From assembly GCA_949130485.1 (NCBI GenBank), contig OX422204.1, positions 1,116,001-1,180,000 on the forward strand: a DNA stretch of 64,000 nt. Reading direction: 5' to 3'. The notes under the pieces were generated by a model. The model had not been told where the DNA came from and ran no database searches. It was given only the letters and a program-made list of their open reading frames with translations. The translations under genes and the position numbers were made by a program. This DNA comes from Agelas oroides (taxonomy: Eukaryota > Porifera > Demospongiae > Agelasida > Agelasidae). Shown piece after piece: positions 54,801 to 64,000 of this stretch (position 1 is its first letter; each line of letters starts with the position of its first letter).

Positions 54801-57800
54801 AACCGGTGCATCAGAGCTTCTTGACAGCTTCTGAAGAGGCGTACTGCTCACTCTCTGAGTATCATTGTCTGCTTCGCATCCGTCTGCCTCGTGTCTGTTG
54901 CTGGAACTGGATACCTCGGACGGCTCCCCACATATTGCACTGTGGGGCGGGGGGTGACATTAATGACATGTGCACTTTACATCTCATGCAATTAGTGCAC
55001 ACCAGTGACCAATGAACAAACATTGTGTGACACACTAACTATAGCTCCGCATATTAGATCTCCATGTATACTTACCCTCTCTCTATCTCTATTACACACC
55101 TCCTCTTCATCGGGGAGGAGTCCCAGATACGAACGCTCCCCTCCAGACCCGCACTCACCACCAACACACCATCCACACACAGACACTCTATGTCCTGAAT
55201 ACAGAAGAGAGACTCTAATTAGTGCACACCCAGCCCCTGGCCACCCAGCTTTCAACTGCTAGCTTTTGCCAGCTACAATGTGTAACGCAGGCATGGGGAG
55301 AGCCTAGCCTGGGAACAAATGCGCCTCAAATTGACTTTTACTATGGCCTCAGACACAAGTTCGATTGGTAGCGTATAGCGGAAATTTTCGCTGCATGGGT
55401 GCAAATTTTCGCAATTTTCGCATACAGACTGATGGTATGAGGTGAAATAGCTAGAGGTCATACATAGTCTAAGAGAGGATTGTGAGGGCTGGTGGTCACA
55501 GCTCAGTGGTCAGAACACTGGCAGCTCAAGCCTAGGTTCGATTTCATTCTCCTTTAATTTGCTTCTTACATTGAACATGCATTTACATCATTTCCACCCC
55601 TCACCTGTTGGTGACCCCTCAAGTGGCCGATCTTGGCATTGTACTGTTTTCTCATGACCGACTCCTGGTGGCGTTTGTGGCGCAATTGAGAGGAACGGAC
55701 AAGAGTCGCAAAGTACATTACTATGGAAACCAGAGCAGCCACCACAAAAATGACCCGTATGGTATTGGGGTGGGAGAGGGTGTGAGTGAGAGTGCGGATG
55801 AGAGACTGTATGAGGGTGGGTGATGGGGGGGAGGGGTGGTTGCGGTCTTCCAAGCCGAGTCGGACAGTTAGGGAGATGGGAGGAAGCAGAGTAAGGAACC
55901 TAGGAGAGGGGAGGAAGCAGAGTAAGGAACCTAGGAGAGGGGAGGAAGCAGAGTAAGGAACCTAGGAGAGGGGAGGAAGCAGAGTAAGGAACCTAGGAGA
56001 GGGGAGGAAGCAGAGTAAGGAACCTAGGAGAGGGGAGGAAGCAGAGTAAGGAACCTAGGAGATGGGAGGAAGCAGAGTAAGGAACCTAGGAGAGGGGAGG
56101 AAGCAGAGTAAGGAACCTAGGAGAGGGGAGGAAGCAGAGTAAGGAACCTAGGAGATGGGAGGAAGCAGAGTAAGGAACCTAGGAGATGGGAGGAAGCAGA
56201 GTAAGGAACCTAGGAGAGGGGAGGAAGCAGAGTAAGGAACCTAGGAGAGGGGAGGAAGCAGAGTAAGGAACCTAGGAGAGGGGAGGAAGCAGAGTAAGGA
56301 ACCTAGGAGAGGGGAGGAAGCAGAGTAAGGAACCTAGGAGAGGGGAGGAAGCAGAGTAAGGAACCTAGGAGATGGGAGGAAGCAGAGTAAGGAACCTAGG
56401 AGAGGGGAGGAAGCAGAGTAAGGAACCTAGGAGAGGGGAGGAAGCAGAGTAAGGAACCTAGGAGAGGGGAGGAAGCAGAGTAAGGAACCTAGGAGAGGGG
56501 AGGAAGCAGAGTAAGGAACCTAGGAGATGGGAGGAAGCAGAGTAAGGAACCTAGGAGAGGGGAGGAAGCAGAGTAAGGAACCTAGGAGAGGGGAGGAAGC
56601 AGAGTAAGGAACCTAGGAGAGGGGAGGAAGCAGAGTAAGGAACCTAGGAGATGGGAGGAAGCAGAGTAAGGAACCTAGGAGAGGGGAGGAAGCAGAGTAA
56701 GGAACCTAGGAGAGGGGAGGAAGCAGAGTAAGGAACCTAGGAGAGGGGAGGAAGCAGAGTAAGGAACCTAGGAGAGGGGAGGAAGCAGAGTAAGGAACCT
56801 AGGAGAGGGGAGGAAGCAGAGTAAGGAACCTAGGAGATGGGAGGAAGCAGAGTAAGGAACCTAGGAGAGGGGAGGAAGCAGAGTAAGGAACCTAGGAGAT
56901 GGGAGGAAGCAGAGTAAGGAACCTAGGAGAGGGGAGGAAGCAGAGTAAGGAACCTAGGAGAGGGGTAATGGTAGAGGGGGGAAGAGGGGAGGAGAAAGGG
57001 GGTGGTTGACAGGAGAGAGAAAAGGATAAGTATTAAACCAATTAGAATCCAATTACCGGCTCTCCATTTCGTATCCATGGTTTCTCAGCAGCTTGGGCCA
57101 GTGTGTAGTGACCATGGCCCTCCAACACATATCCTCCTCACACACCACACCAAACCCATCCACCCCAGCCGATGGAATTATCTCAACCCGTCCTCCTGAT
57201 ATGCCTGACAAATCTTGCCACTGAGCTCCAGCTCGGACCCCATCTGAGGTTTGCTGCTCCACGTTAGAAAGAACATCGAGGACATCAGGTGGCAACTTTG
57301 GCTTGTTCTCAGAGTTTTGTGTGTCATGGACTGTTAGTTCTTTGTCAAATGGCAGCTGTGCACCAGGGAGGGGTAGTGGAGTGTTGTTGACAGGTCTCAT
57401 TCCGACCATGTTCAGGAAAAACTCTGTACGGAGGAACCACGCTAATAGGTAGGCAAACAGCACCACCTGTAGTGTGAGGGAAGAAGAGGGAAGGAAAGGA
57501 GGGAGATTGAGAGAATGGAGGGTACGTAGGGGACAGGAGGAGAGGGAGGGTAGTCTTGTACCCACACCTTTCTCATGGTAACATTAGAAAGTTTATTTTA
57601 CACTGGGCATCCCCCTCCTTGTCATAATCAGCACGTTGAAAAAGGGAGGTATGAGACTAGAGAGGGGGGGGGAAAGGGGGAGAGAGGAACAAAGAAAAGG
57701 CAATAGAGATTTCATCATGCGAGGACAGAGAGCGGCTCACCATGCAGGCTCGGGAGACAATCCTTGCATTAGCCAGGAAGTAGGCAAACTTGACTCTCTT

Positions 57801-60800
57801 GGAATTCCATTGCAGGGGTGTGATGGTTTGCAGGGAAGTGGGACAGGGACGGGGAGGTGGATCCAATTCACCATCTGCAGAGAAAGTTAAATGGTTAAGA
57901 GAGAAGTCTGAACTGGAGGAGAGGAGGAGAAAGATGATTAGTGGGAAGGGGAGGAGGGGAGGGGACTCAAGATGGGGAGGGGGAAGGGAGGAAGAGATTG
58001 GGGGGTCACATATCTAGCAGTTACCATCTGCTGCTTGCTGTATTGCTACCGTTGCTGAACTCAAGTCACTCAGCTGTGAAACAAGGACATAACACAATTC
58101 AGTTGCAGCTAGTGTACATGCTGTATATACTGTAGGCATCGCTAGTGACATGCACTACACCCAAGCCCCGCCCACCTCTAGTCTCCGCAGGTCAATAGAG
58201 AGAACAGTGGGGAAGAACGTCAGCTGAAGAAACCCGTCACACAGTAACCCCACCAAGGCGATGATACAGAACTCCTGTGGGTGGGTGAGGTGTGTGAGGG
58301 CATGTGTAGTGTGAGGGTGTGAGGGTGTGAGGATGTGAGGATGTGAGGGTGTGAGGGTGTGAGGATGTGAAGTGCATGTAAACCAGTACCTTCATAGTGT
58401 AGTTGAAGATTGCAATGCCAACAGCGAGCATGACGACCAGCGTGATGACATTGCGGGTAATGTGGGCCCCCTGGATACTGAGCCCGGTTGCTATGCGGTT
58501 TTTGACGTCAAACTCCACTGGAGTTGACATCACAGCCTTGACGATAATCAGTATGTTCTCAAGACCAAATATAACCACCATGAATGGGTAGATCTCACTG
58601 TGAGGGGGGAGGAAGGAAGATGAGGGGAAGGAGGGAGGAGGAGGAGTGGGGGAGGAATGTATGATTTATACACCCTGTACTTCATAAACATCTTATAGTG
58701 GACCATTATCAAATCCAAACTCAGTGTTGGATAAATCAACTTCTTGAAATGGGTATCCCTTACTAAAGGGTTAAGCTTACTAAAGCTATATCACATACAC
58801 AAATGCTATACCAACACACTATAGGGTTAAGCCATACACTCAATTCACTATTTCACCTGCCACTGAGGGAGATGCTCATTCCAAAGAAGGTGCAGATGCC
58901 AAGGGACATGGTGAGGGAGGCTACCACCGTGATGAACGCAGTGAACCCAAGACCATACTTTGATTTGACAAGATCAATCTTGCCTGCGGGGGCACGAACA
59001 AGCATGAACAACCACAGCAGAACATACGCAGCCAGTGTACAAGGTATATCCCACAGTATACCACAATGGTATGCAAAGATACTGTAAACTGCTAGCCTTG
59101 TCCCTGTGAGGGTTTGGGAACAAGCCTAATAAACTGCTGTATAGTCGCAGTTTTTGGTGTTTAATGTACAACAGATTGAGTCAGGAACGAGACGAACATC
59201 TACATACTACAGTAAACTATAGCACACCACACAGTAGACTATAGCACACCACACAGTAAACTACAGCACGCCACACAGTAAACTATAGCACGCCACACAG
59301 TAAACTATAGCACGCCACCCAGTAAACTATAGCACACCACACAGTAAACTATAGCACACCACACAGTAAACTATAGCACGCCACACAGTAAACTATAGCA
59401 CACCACACAGTACACTATAGCACGCCACACAGTAAACTATAGCACGCCACACAGTAGACTATAGCACACACCACACAGTAAACTATAGCACGCCACACAG
59501 TAAACTATAGCACACCACACAGTACACTATAGCACGCCACACAGTAAACTACAGCACGCCACCCAGTAAACTATAGCACGCCACACAGTAAACTATAGCA
59601 CACCACACAGTAAACTATAGCACACCACACAGTACACTATAGCACGCCACCCAGTAAACTATAGCACACCACACAGTACACTATAGCACGCCACCCAGTA
59701 AACTATAGCACGCCACACAGTAGACTATAGCACGCCACCCAGTACACTACAGCACGCCACACAGTAGACTATAGTAGATCTATATCACACAAGTGAAGGA
59801 CAGTTTACCGACTGAGAAGGAGATGTAGAGAAACACAATAAAGTAGACACCTAACAGAGGAGCGAAATCCATCAAGTACCACTCGGGCTGTGTGTGTGGA
59901 GGGCAAGGGAAGAATGGCAGAGGAGAATCAGAGAGTGTGCATCATCATCTACCAATACAATAGCAAGTGTGCACCTCGTAGTAGAAGTGCCTCATGAACG
60001 TGGCTTGAAAACTGGGATCAGGCCAGTGAGTCTTGATGCTTTGAACACAGCTAGTCAGAGCTGAGAATCTGGGGAGAAAGGACGAGTGTTGAGGTATCCA
60101 ACACACTAGGCCGTGGGCGTGGCTCACCTCTCTCTGTCAGCCTCCAGGAGAAAGGTGATGCCAAAGGTGTGGGTTTTTGTGGGGCGGCTATTGTCCCGGG
60201 AACTCTGCCCATGTTCCCTCTCCCAAAACCCACCATACAGCAGCTCTGGACACACACGAGAAATGAAGATGATTGTACACAGCAACCAGGTATAAATTAA
60301 GAGTACACTGTAACGTTACTAACCTTTAATTGAGTGGTATCCAAACTGCTCCTCATCGTCCCTAAATTTACAATATAACCAACTGACAATCACATGACCC
60401 AACAAAGAGCTCACGAGTCACATGACCCAACAAAGAGCACACAAGCCACATGACCCAACAAAGAGCTCACAAGTCACATGACCCAGCACACAGCTCACAT
60501 GATGGTCACATGACCCAACAAAGAGCTCACAAGTCACATGACCCAGCACACAGCTCACATGACGGTCACATGACCCAGCACACAGCTCACATGATGGTCA
60601 CATGACCCAGCACACAGCTCACATGACGGTCACATGACCCACCAGTTGCTCCTAATGGAGTCCAGAGCAGGAGACAGTATTCCACCGCTGACATGCACAC
60701 TGCTCTCCTTAGAGACATTGAGAGACTGAGCAAACCTGAGACCAGCCGGGTGTAGCACTGGGGTACACATGCTGTGTGTGTGTGTGTGTACAAATTACTC

Positions 60801-62525
60801 AGTTTAGGGATTCAGTCGGTCTCCGACTCAGCACACTTTGAGTTACCCAAACAGGAAGCCTTTGGGTGGAGGGGGCGTGTCCCACAGTTAATGGGAGTCC
60901 CCTCCAGAGCTACACACATCACCTGATACCCAACCTGACACGAACACAATAACTGAAGTTGGAATCAAGGTCCATGTAACTCAACTCAGACACTCGTATT
61001 ACCACAGACATAGAGTAGTAGGGAGTACATATCGTCTCTGGGGTTACGTTACTCTCTCTCCCCCTCTCTTCCTCTCACCTTACTGTATCCTTCATTTGCT
61101 CCAAGATGTGTGCAGCTGTCTTCCTGCTAATACTGTAGTATGACTTCTGACAGAGAGGCTGTCGTGTGGGATGTGTGGGGCAGGCGACCTCCACATCCAC
61201 ATAGAGTTGCTGGATTACTGCCACTGGGAGTCCAAGAAACTGAGAGAGGGGAAGGGAGGGAGGGAGGGAGGGAGAGGGAGTAGAGGGAGGGAGGGGAGGG
61301 TGGGAGTGGAGAGAGGGAGAGAGGGAGGGAGGGAGGGAGGGAGGAAGGGAGGGGAGGGTGGGAGTGGAGGGAGGGAGGGAGGGAGGGAGGGAGGGAGGGA
61401 GGGAGGGAGGGAGGGAGGGACATACAATGTAAGAAAAGAGTAGTTAGACATTCGTTCTACTCTTGGTACAATGTAGCCTCGTACCCAGGCTGTTCGAGGC
61501 TGGGTACAATCATGAGTTTATCACTGTAATAAACTTCTTGATACAATAGAAGTGTTCCCTACACTGGTATCATGTATTAATCCATGTTTGTAAGAACGTA
61601 CGGCCTTGCACATAATTGTGGTAATTGTCATTGGCAGTGCTTCAATTGGCTATGGCATCATTAGTGCCACTCCTCAAAATGTTGGTTCCCAATGGTGTCC
61701 GCTACAGAGGGGTTCCACAGTGCCACTCCTCAAAATGTTGGTTCCCAATGGTGTCCGCTACAGAGGGGTTCCACAGTGCTACTCCTCAAAATGTTGGTTC
61801 CCAATGGTGTCCGCTACAGAGGGGTTCCACAGTGCCACTCCTCAAAATGTTGGTTCCCAATGGTGTCCGCTACAGAGGGGTTCCACAGTGCTACTCCTCA
61901 AAATGTTGGTTCCCAATGGTGTCCGCTACAGAGGGGTTCCACAGTGCCACTCCTCAAAATGTTGGTTCCCCTCCTTGTTAGCAGAATTATTATCATGTGC
62001 TCTTGCATTACGTATTGTACAGTATTCAGTGGGTGTGGCTACGACTGACAGTATTAGTCTCAAAAACATTTCCGTATCACAGTTTGCAGTACAGGGACAA
62101 AGTGGCTGTTGCCATGGTTACCACCTACCCAGGAGGGAGTTCTCTCAGAGAGTTGTGTGGCATTGTTGATGATCCACTGTGCTGTTCCAATGTTGTCGTT
62201 GCGTGTGGGAACACGATAGTTGAGCCAGGGAGAGCGCCAGGGCTTTGGAGTGTTCAGGTCCCCAGTGGAGGTAATGAAGAATGGGAGGCTGAGGGAGTGA
62301 GGGAGGGAGGGATGGTTGCAGGGAGAAGCAAAGGTTCATTCATTACATGCCAAATCCCTTGCACGTTACACAAATAGTGAGAAAGCACCCATCCTCCCAC
62401 ATTCACCTGCAGGTGATCACAGCGAGGGCCACAAATGCAATCACAGTTCCTGGGTAGCTTGCACAGAAGAGTCCATGACTGTAGTACAGCCCGGCCACAC
62501 TCACTGGACGCCCAAACCGTCGCAT
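51827..62525 (-). CDS. SCAP: SREBP cleavage-activating protein (sterol sensor), complete
   Basis: SCAP escorts SREBP from ER to Golgi when sterols are low. Twenty-four exons in order: 62525-62407, 62288-62129, 61239-61079, 61037-61003, 60909-60847, 60757-60643, 60361-60324, 60245-60128, 60068-59975, 59887-59809, 58983-58857, 58597-58390, 58274-58176, 58073-58025, 57874-57741, 57466-57057, 55899-55605, 55194-55076, 54939-53625, 53119-53034, 52944-52713, 52545-52339, 52160-52101, 52009-51827. Phases close to 1501 residues plus stop (human about 1279). Features: N-terminal [10 protein letters not shown] and first membrane helix; luminal loop with QQLYV and ELLYGGFW; sterol-sensing domain about 303-472 ([44 protein letters not shown]); LELSDL (471-476) at the place of the MELADL COPII signal; [25 protein letters not shown] before the last helix; WD repeats starting DIECLCVDG and resuming at [10 protein letters not shown]; a Ser/Pro-rich linker in the 1.3-kb exon 19. 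The least certain junctions are the short exons 4 and 5. Confidence 0.93.
53378..53448 (-). tRNA. trnG-UCC: tRNA-Gly (anticodon TCC)
   Basis: 71 nt on the minus strand form a full cloverleaf: acceptor stem GCATTGG / CCAATGC, D arm with GGTGTAACGGTCA (A box), anticodon loop CTTCCAA giving TCC, and T arm CCGGG TTCGACT CCCGG (B box GGTTCGACTCC). A T7 run (minus strand ATTTTTTTCC) a few bases downstream is a good Pol III terminator. The gene lies inside SCAP intron 19 in the same orientation as SCAP. Confidence 0.95.
55490..55560 (+). repeat. tRNA-like (SINE head) remnant
   Basis: AGCTCAGTGGTCAGA (A box) and GGTTCGATTTC (B box) stand about 35 bp apart with tRNA-like spacing, but acceptor and anticodon stems do not fold convincingly. 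It is most likely a tRNA-derived SINE fragment or pseudo-tRNA, in SCAP intron 17 antisense to the gene. Confidence 0.45.
55875..56962. repeat. 31-bp minisatellite, about 34 copies, each with a 3' splice-site-like core
   Basis: The plus-strand unit is GGAACCTAGGAGAGGGGAGG plus AAGCAGAGTAA, with GAGAGGGG/GAGATGGG variants. On the SCAP sense strand each unit reads as a pyrimidine run ending CTCTCCTAG|G, identical to the acceptor used for exon 17. The array begins exactly at that acceptor and fills most of intron 16. Confidence 0.95.
59195..59775. repeat. 22-bp minisatellite, about 26 copies
   Basis: The unit is CACACAGTAAACTATAGCAC plus GC/AC, with TAGACT, TACACT and CCCAGT variants. It lies in SCAP intron 10. 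Confidence 0.95.
60392..60642. repeat. CACATGACCCA(A/G)CA tandem repeat
   Basis: About nine units of 26-36 bp built on TCACATGACCCAACAAAGAG and TCACATGACCCAGCACACAG, ending against the donor of the SCAP exon at 60643. The CACATG E-box-like hexamer recurs in every unit. Confidence 0.92.
61254..61420. repeat. (GGGA)n polypurine tract
   Basis: On the SCAP sense strand this is a (TCCC)n pyrimidine tract ahead of the exon 3 acceptor at 61240. Confidence 0.95.
61662..61973. repeat. 56-bp minisatellite, about 5.5 copies
   Basis: The unit is GTGCCACTCCTCAAAATGTT, GGTTCCCAATGGTGTCCGCT, then ACAGAGGGGTTCCACA, with very little divergence between copies. It lies in SCAP intron 2. Confidence 0.95.
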
Positions 62526-63002
62526 CACGTCCAACTCACTGCTGTGTTCTCCTGGCAACTTATCTCTCAGTGTACCCTCAGTAAACTAGTGCAGTAGTCC
62601 TCACACTCAGTCTGCATCTTCATTCTCCCGCCAATACTGTGCATCGCTAGCAATCCCCGCTTTATACCAGCAGCTCTGATCTGACCAACCAATTTGCGTA
62701 CCAAGATGTGTGCCATTAATTTATGACGTCACTAAATTAGGCTCGTTCCCATATCAGATACATGTACACGGTCAACCATAGCCTCAGCTGCAGGAATAGT
62801 CTGGACTCCAGACTACCCCGGAAGGCATCCAGCCAGAAGGGTCTGGAGTCCAGACTACTTCCACCAAGTGATTAAATATCATAGCCTTGTTCCCAGGCCG
62901 TTCCGTTACTGTAAGTGATCAACCGGAGGGTGGCGAGGACAATCTGTTGATGGCAATTATCAAACTATAGCACAGAATGAGTTAAAAATCCACTTCTGCT
63001 GC
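62526..63002. promoter_or_regulatory. SCAP upstream / HELQ downstream interval
   Basis: 477 bp between the SCAP start codon and the HELQ stop, both genes on the minus strand, so the SCAP promoter should be here. It contains a palindromic repeat at 62797-62857 (TAGTCTGGACTCCAGACTA and again TCTGGAGTCCAGACTA) and a TAGCCTTGT-type half-hairpin at about 62884. A TTTATACC motif lies at about 62661 on the plus strand. No sterol-response element was identified. Confidence 0.5.
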
Positions 63003-63844
63003 TCAACTGCTGTTCTGAGGAGCCAGAGACAGCAGCTCCTCCGCCTCATCAAAGAGAGCCTCTGCCTGGTCCGCTAGGAGGACCTAGGTCAAGAGGGAGG
63101 GGAGAGAGGGGAGGAGAGAGGAGGAAGGGGAGGGAAGGGGAGGGAAGGGGAGGAAGGGGAGGGAAGGGAGGAGAGGGGAGGGAGGGGGAGGGGAGGGAGG
63201 GGAGGAGAGGGAAGGGAGGAGAGGGAAGGAAGGGGAGGGAGGGGAGGAGAGGGAAGGGAAGGGAGGAGAGGGAGGGGAGGGAAGGGAGACAGTAATATTA
63301 GTAAAAACATACACACATGAAGACATACTTTTGCAGCATGGATGAGCTTTTTGGCACTCTTTGGGAACATGTGTTCAATCTGCTCGGAGAGAGTGGTGGG
63401 GTCGGCAGCCGCTATGTCCTGCGGAGTGCGGTAACCAGCTGCCAGCAGCTGCATGGCCCGACCCTAGGTGTGAGGGTGTGAGGGTATGAGGGTGTGAGGG
63501 TGTGCACTGCGCTAAGTATTGTTTCCATAAATTCACAACTATACAGCAGAGCAAGTGTAAGTATGACACACAGTGAAGCTGTATGTACACAAGTGTGAGG
63601 AGGTGGGTGTGTGAGGAGGTGGGTGTGTGAGGAGGTGGGTAGGTATGGGTATATTAGGAGAGGTTACTAAAGAATGAGCTAACAATGTTTGATGTCATGT
63701 ACGTATGATGTTGTGACAATGAACATGCACCTGCTTCACTCCTGGTATCTCCATGAGGGGGACAAGCTCAATACTTGCAGAGAAGGCCAGACGCTTCCCA
63801 ATGGCTGGCAGGAGTAGATGGAGCGCCCATAGTTCTGGTAGCTC
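63003..63844 (-). CDS. HELQ: HELQ (POLQ-like helicase) C-terminal exons, 5' part outside window
   Basis: HELQ is a superfamily 2 DNA helicase in double-strand-break and crosslink repair. Three terminal exons are readable in order: 63844-63731, 63463-63329, 63083-63003, all phase 0, giving 109 residues plus stop. The sequence [19 protein letters not shown], then [30 protein letters not shown], then [16 protein letters not shown] matches the helix-hairpin-helix-like C-terminal domain that follows the helicase core in HELQ; the PGVKxGRAxQL loop is the DNA-contact hairpin of that domain. Helicase motifs are beyond the right edge. The polypurine intron 63090-63290 precedes the last exon on the sense strand as a pyrimidine tract. 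ASCC3- or POLQ-type helicases are less likely alternatives. Confidence 0.82.
63090..63290. repeat. Polypurine (GGGGA/GGGAA)n tract in HELQ intron
   Basis: About 200 nearly pure purine bases on the plus strand, equal to a pyrimidine tract on the HELQ sense strand. Confidence 0.93.
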
Positions 63845-63849
63845 CTGTG

Positions 63850-64000
63850 AGGGAGTATGTGTGCATGTGTGTGTGAGGGTGTGCATGTGTGTGTGTGTGT
63901 GCATGTGTGTGTGTGCATGTGTGTGTGTGCATGTGTGTGAGTGTGTGCATGTGTGTGTGCATGTGTGTGAGTGTGCATGTGTGTGCATGTTGTGTGTGTG
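63850..64000. repeat. (TG)n/(TGCATG)n microsatellite at right edge
   Basis: TGTGTG interspersed with TGCATG, immediately upstream (sense strand) of the HELQ exon at 63844; it continues past the window edge. Confidence 0.95.

Noticed and set aside
60910..60952. Upstream acceptors for the SCAP exon (reading [18 protein letters not shown])
   Set aside because: They would require phase 0 from the previous exon, which ends in phase 2 at 61079. Inserting the 35-nt exon 61003-61037 and using the acceptor at 60910 closes all phases.

Overview
The window looks like nuclear DNA of an animal, most likely an early-branching one such as a sponge. The inference rests on dense, intron-rich genes (about ten protein genes in 64 kb), metazoan gene families (SCAP, SCAMP, AGGF1, KHDC4, a Reeler protein), GT-AG introns that are mostly short, and very heavy simple-repeat, minisatellite and palindromic-MITE content. 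No species call can be made from the sequence alone.

Layout: (1) 114-5619, plus, the 3' part of NCLN (nicalin, ER membrane). (2) 6326-8254, minus, intronless PUS10 (pseudouridine synthase). (3) 9095-21489, plus, AGGF1 (OCRE, FHA and G-patch domains), head-to-head with PUS10. (4) 21490-25203, gene-free. (5) 25204-30654, plus, a secreted protein with a Reeler-like N-terminus and a cystine-knot-like C-terminus; this is the least conventional gene. (6) 31479-37797, minus, KHDC4, head-to-head with (7) 38360-41555, plus, a class I SAM methyltransferase that appears to use two GC-AG introns. (8) 43639-49303, plus, a SCAMP. (9) 50585-51463, minus, an unrecognised intronless gene with a possible PD-(D/E)XK nuclease-like pattern. 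(10) 51827-62525, minus, a complete 24-exon SCAP with a tRNA-Gly(TCC) in intron 19. (11) 63003-63844, minus, the last exons of HELQ, running off the right edge.

Exon models were built by hand from splice sites, reading phase and recalled similarity to animal orthologues. Phases close across every multi-exon gene: AGGF1 817 aa, KHDC4 674 aa, methyltransferase 280 aa, SCAMP 389 aa, SCAP 1501 aa, Reeler/knot protein 339 aa, NCLN 448 aa visible. The genes do not form one pathway. They are mostly housekeeping functions: ER membrane protein assembly and sterol sensing (NCLN, SCAP), membrane trafficking (SCAMP), RNA modification and splicing-associated proteins (PUS10, AGGF1, KHDC4) and DNA repair (HELQ).

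The accessory content is rich. There is a DNA-transposon-derived family with TAGTCTCG ends and 9-bp target duplications (including a perfect 60-bp palindrome and a nested insertion), several other TIR elements, tiny hairpin repeats ending in TAGCCTCGT or TAGCCTTGT, and many minisatellites. Two of the minisatellites copy splice sites of the exon next to them (SCAP intron 16 acceptor, AGGF1 intron 10 donor).
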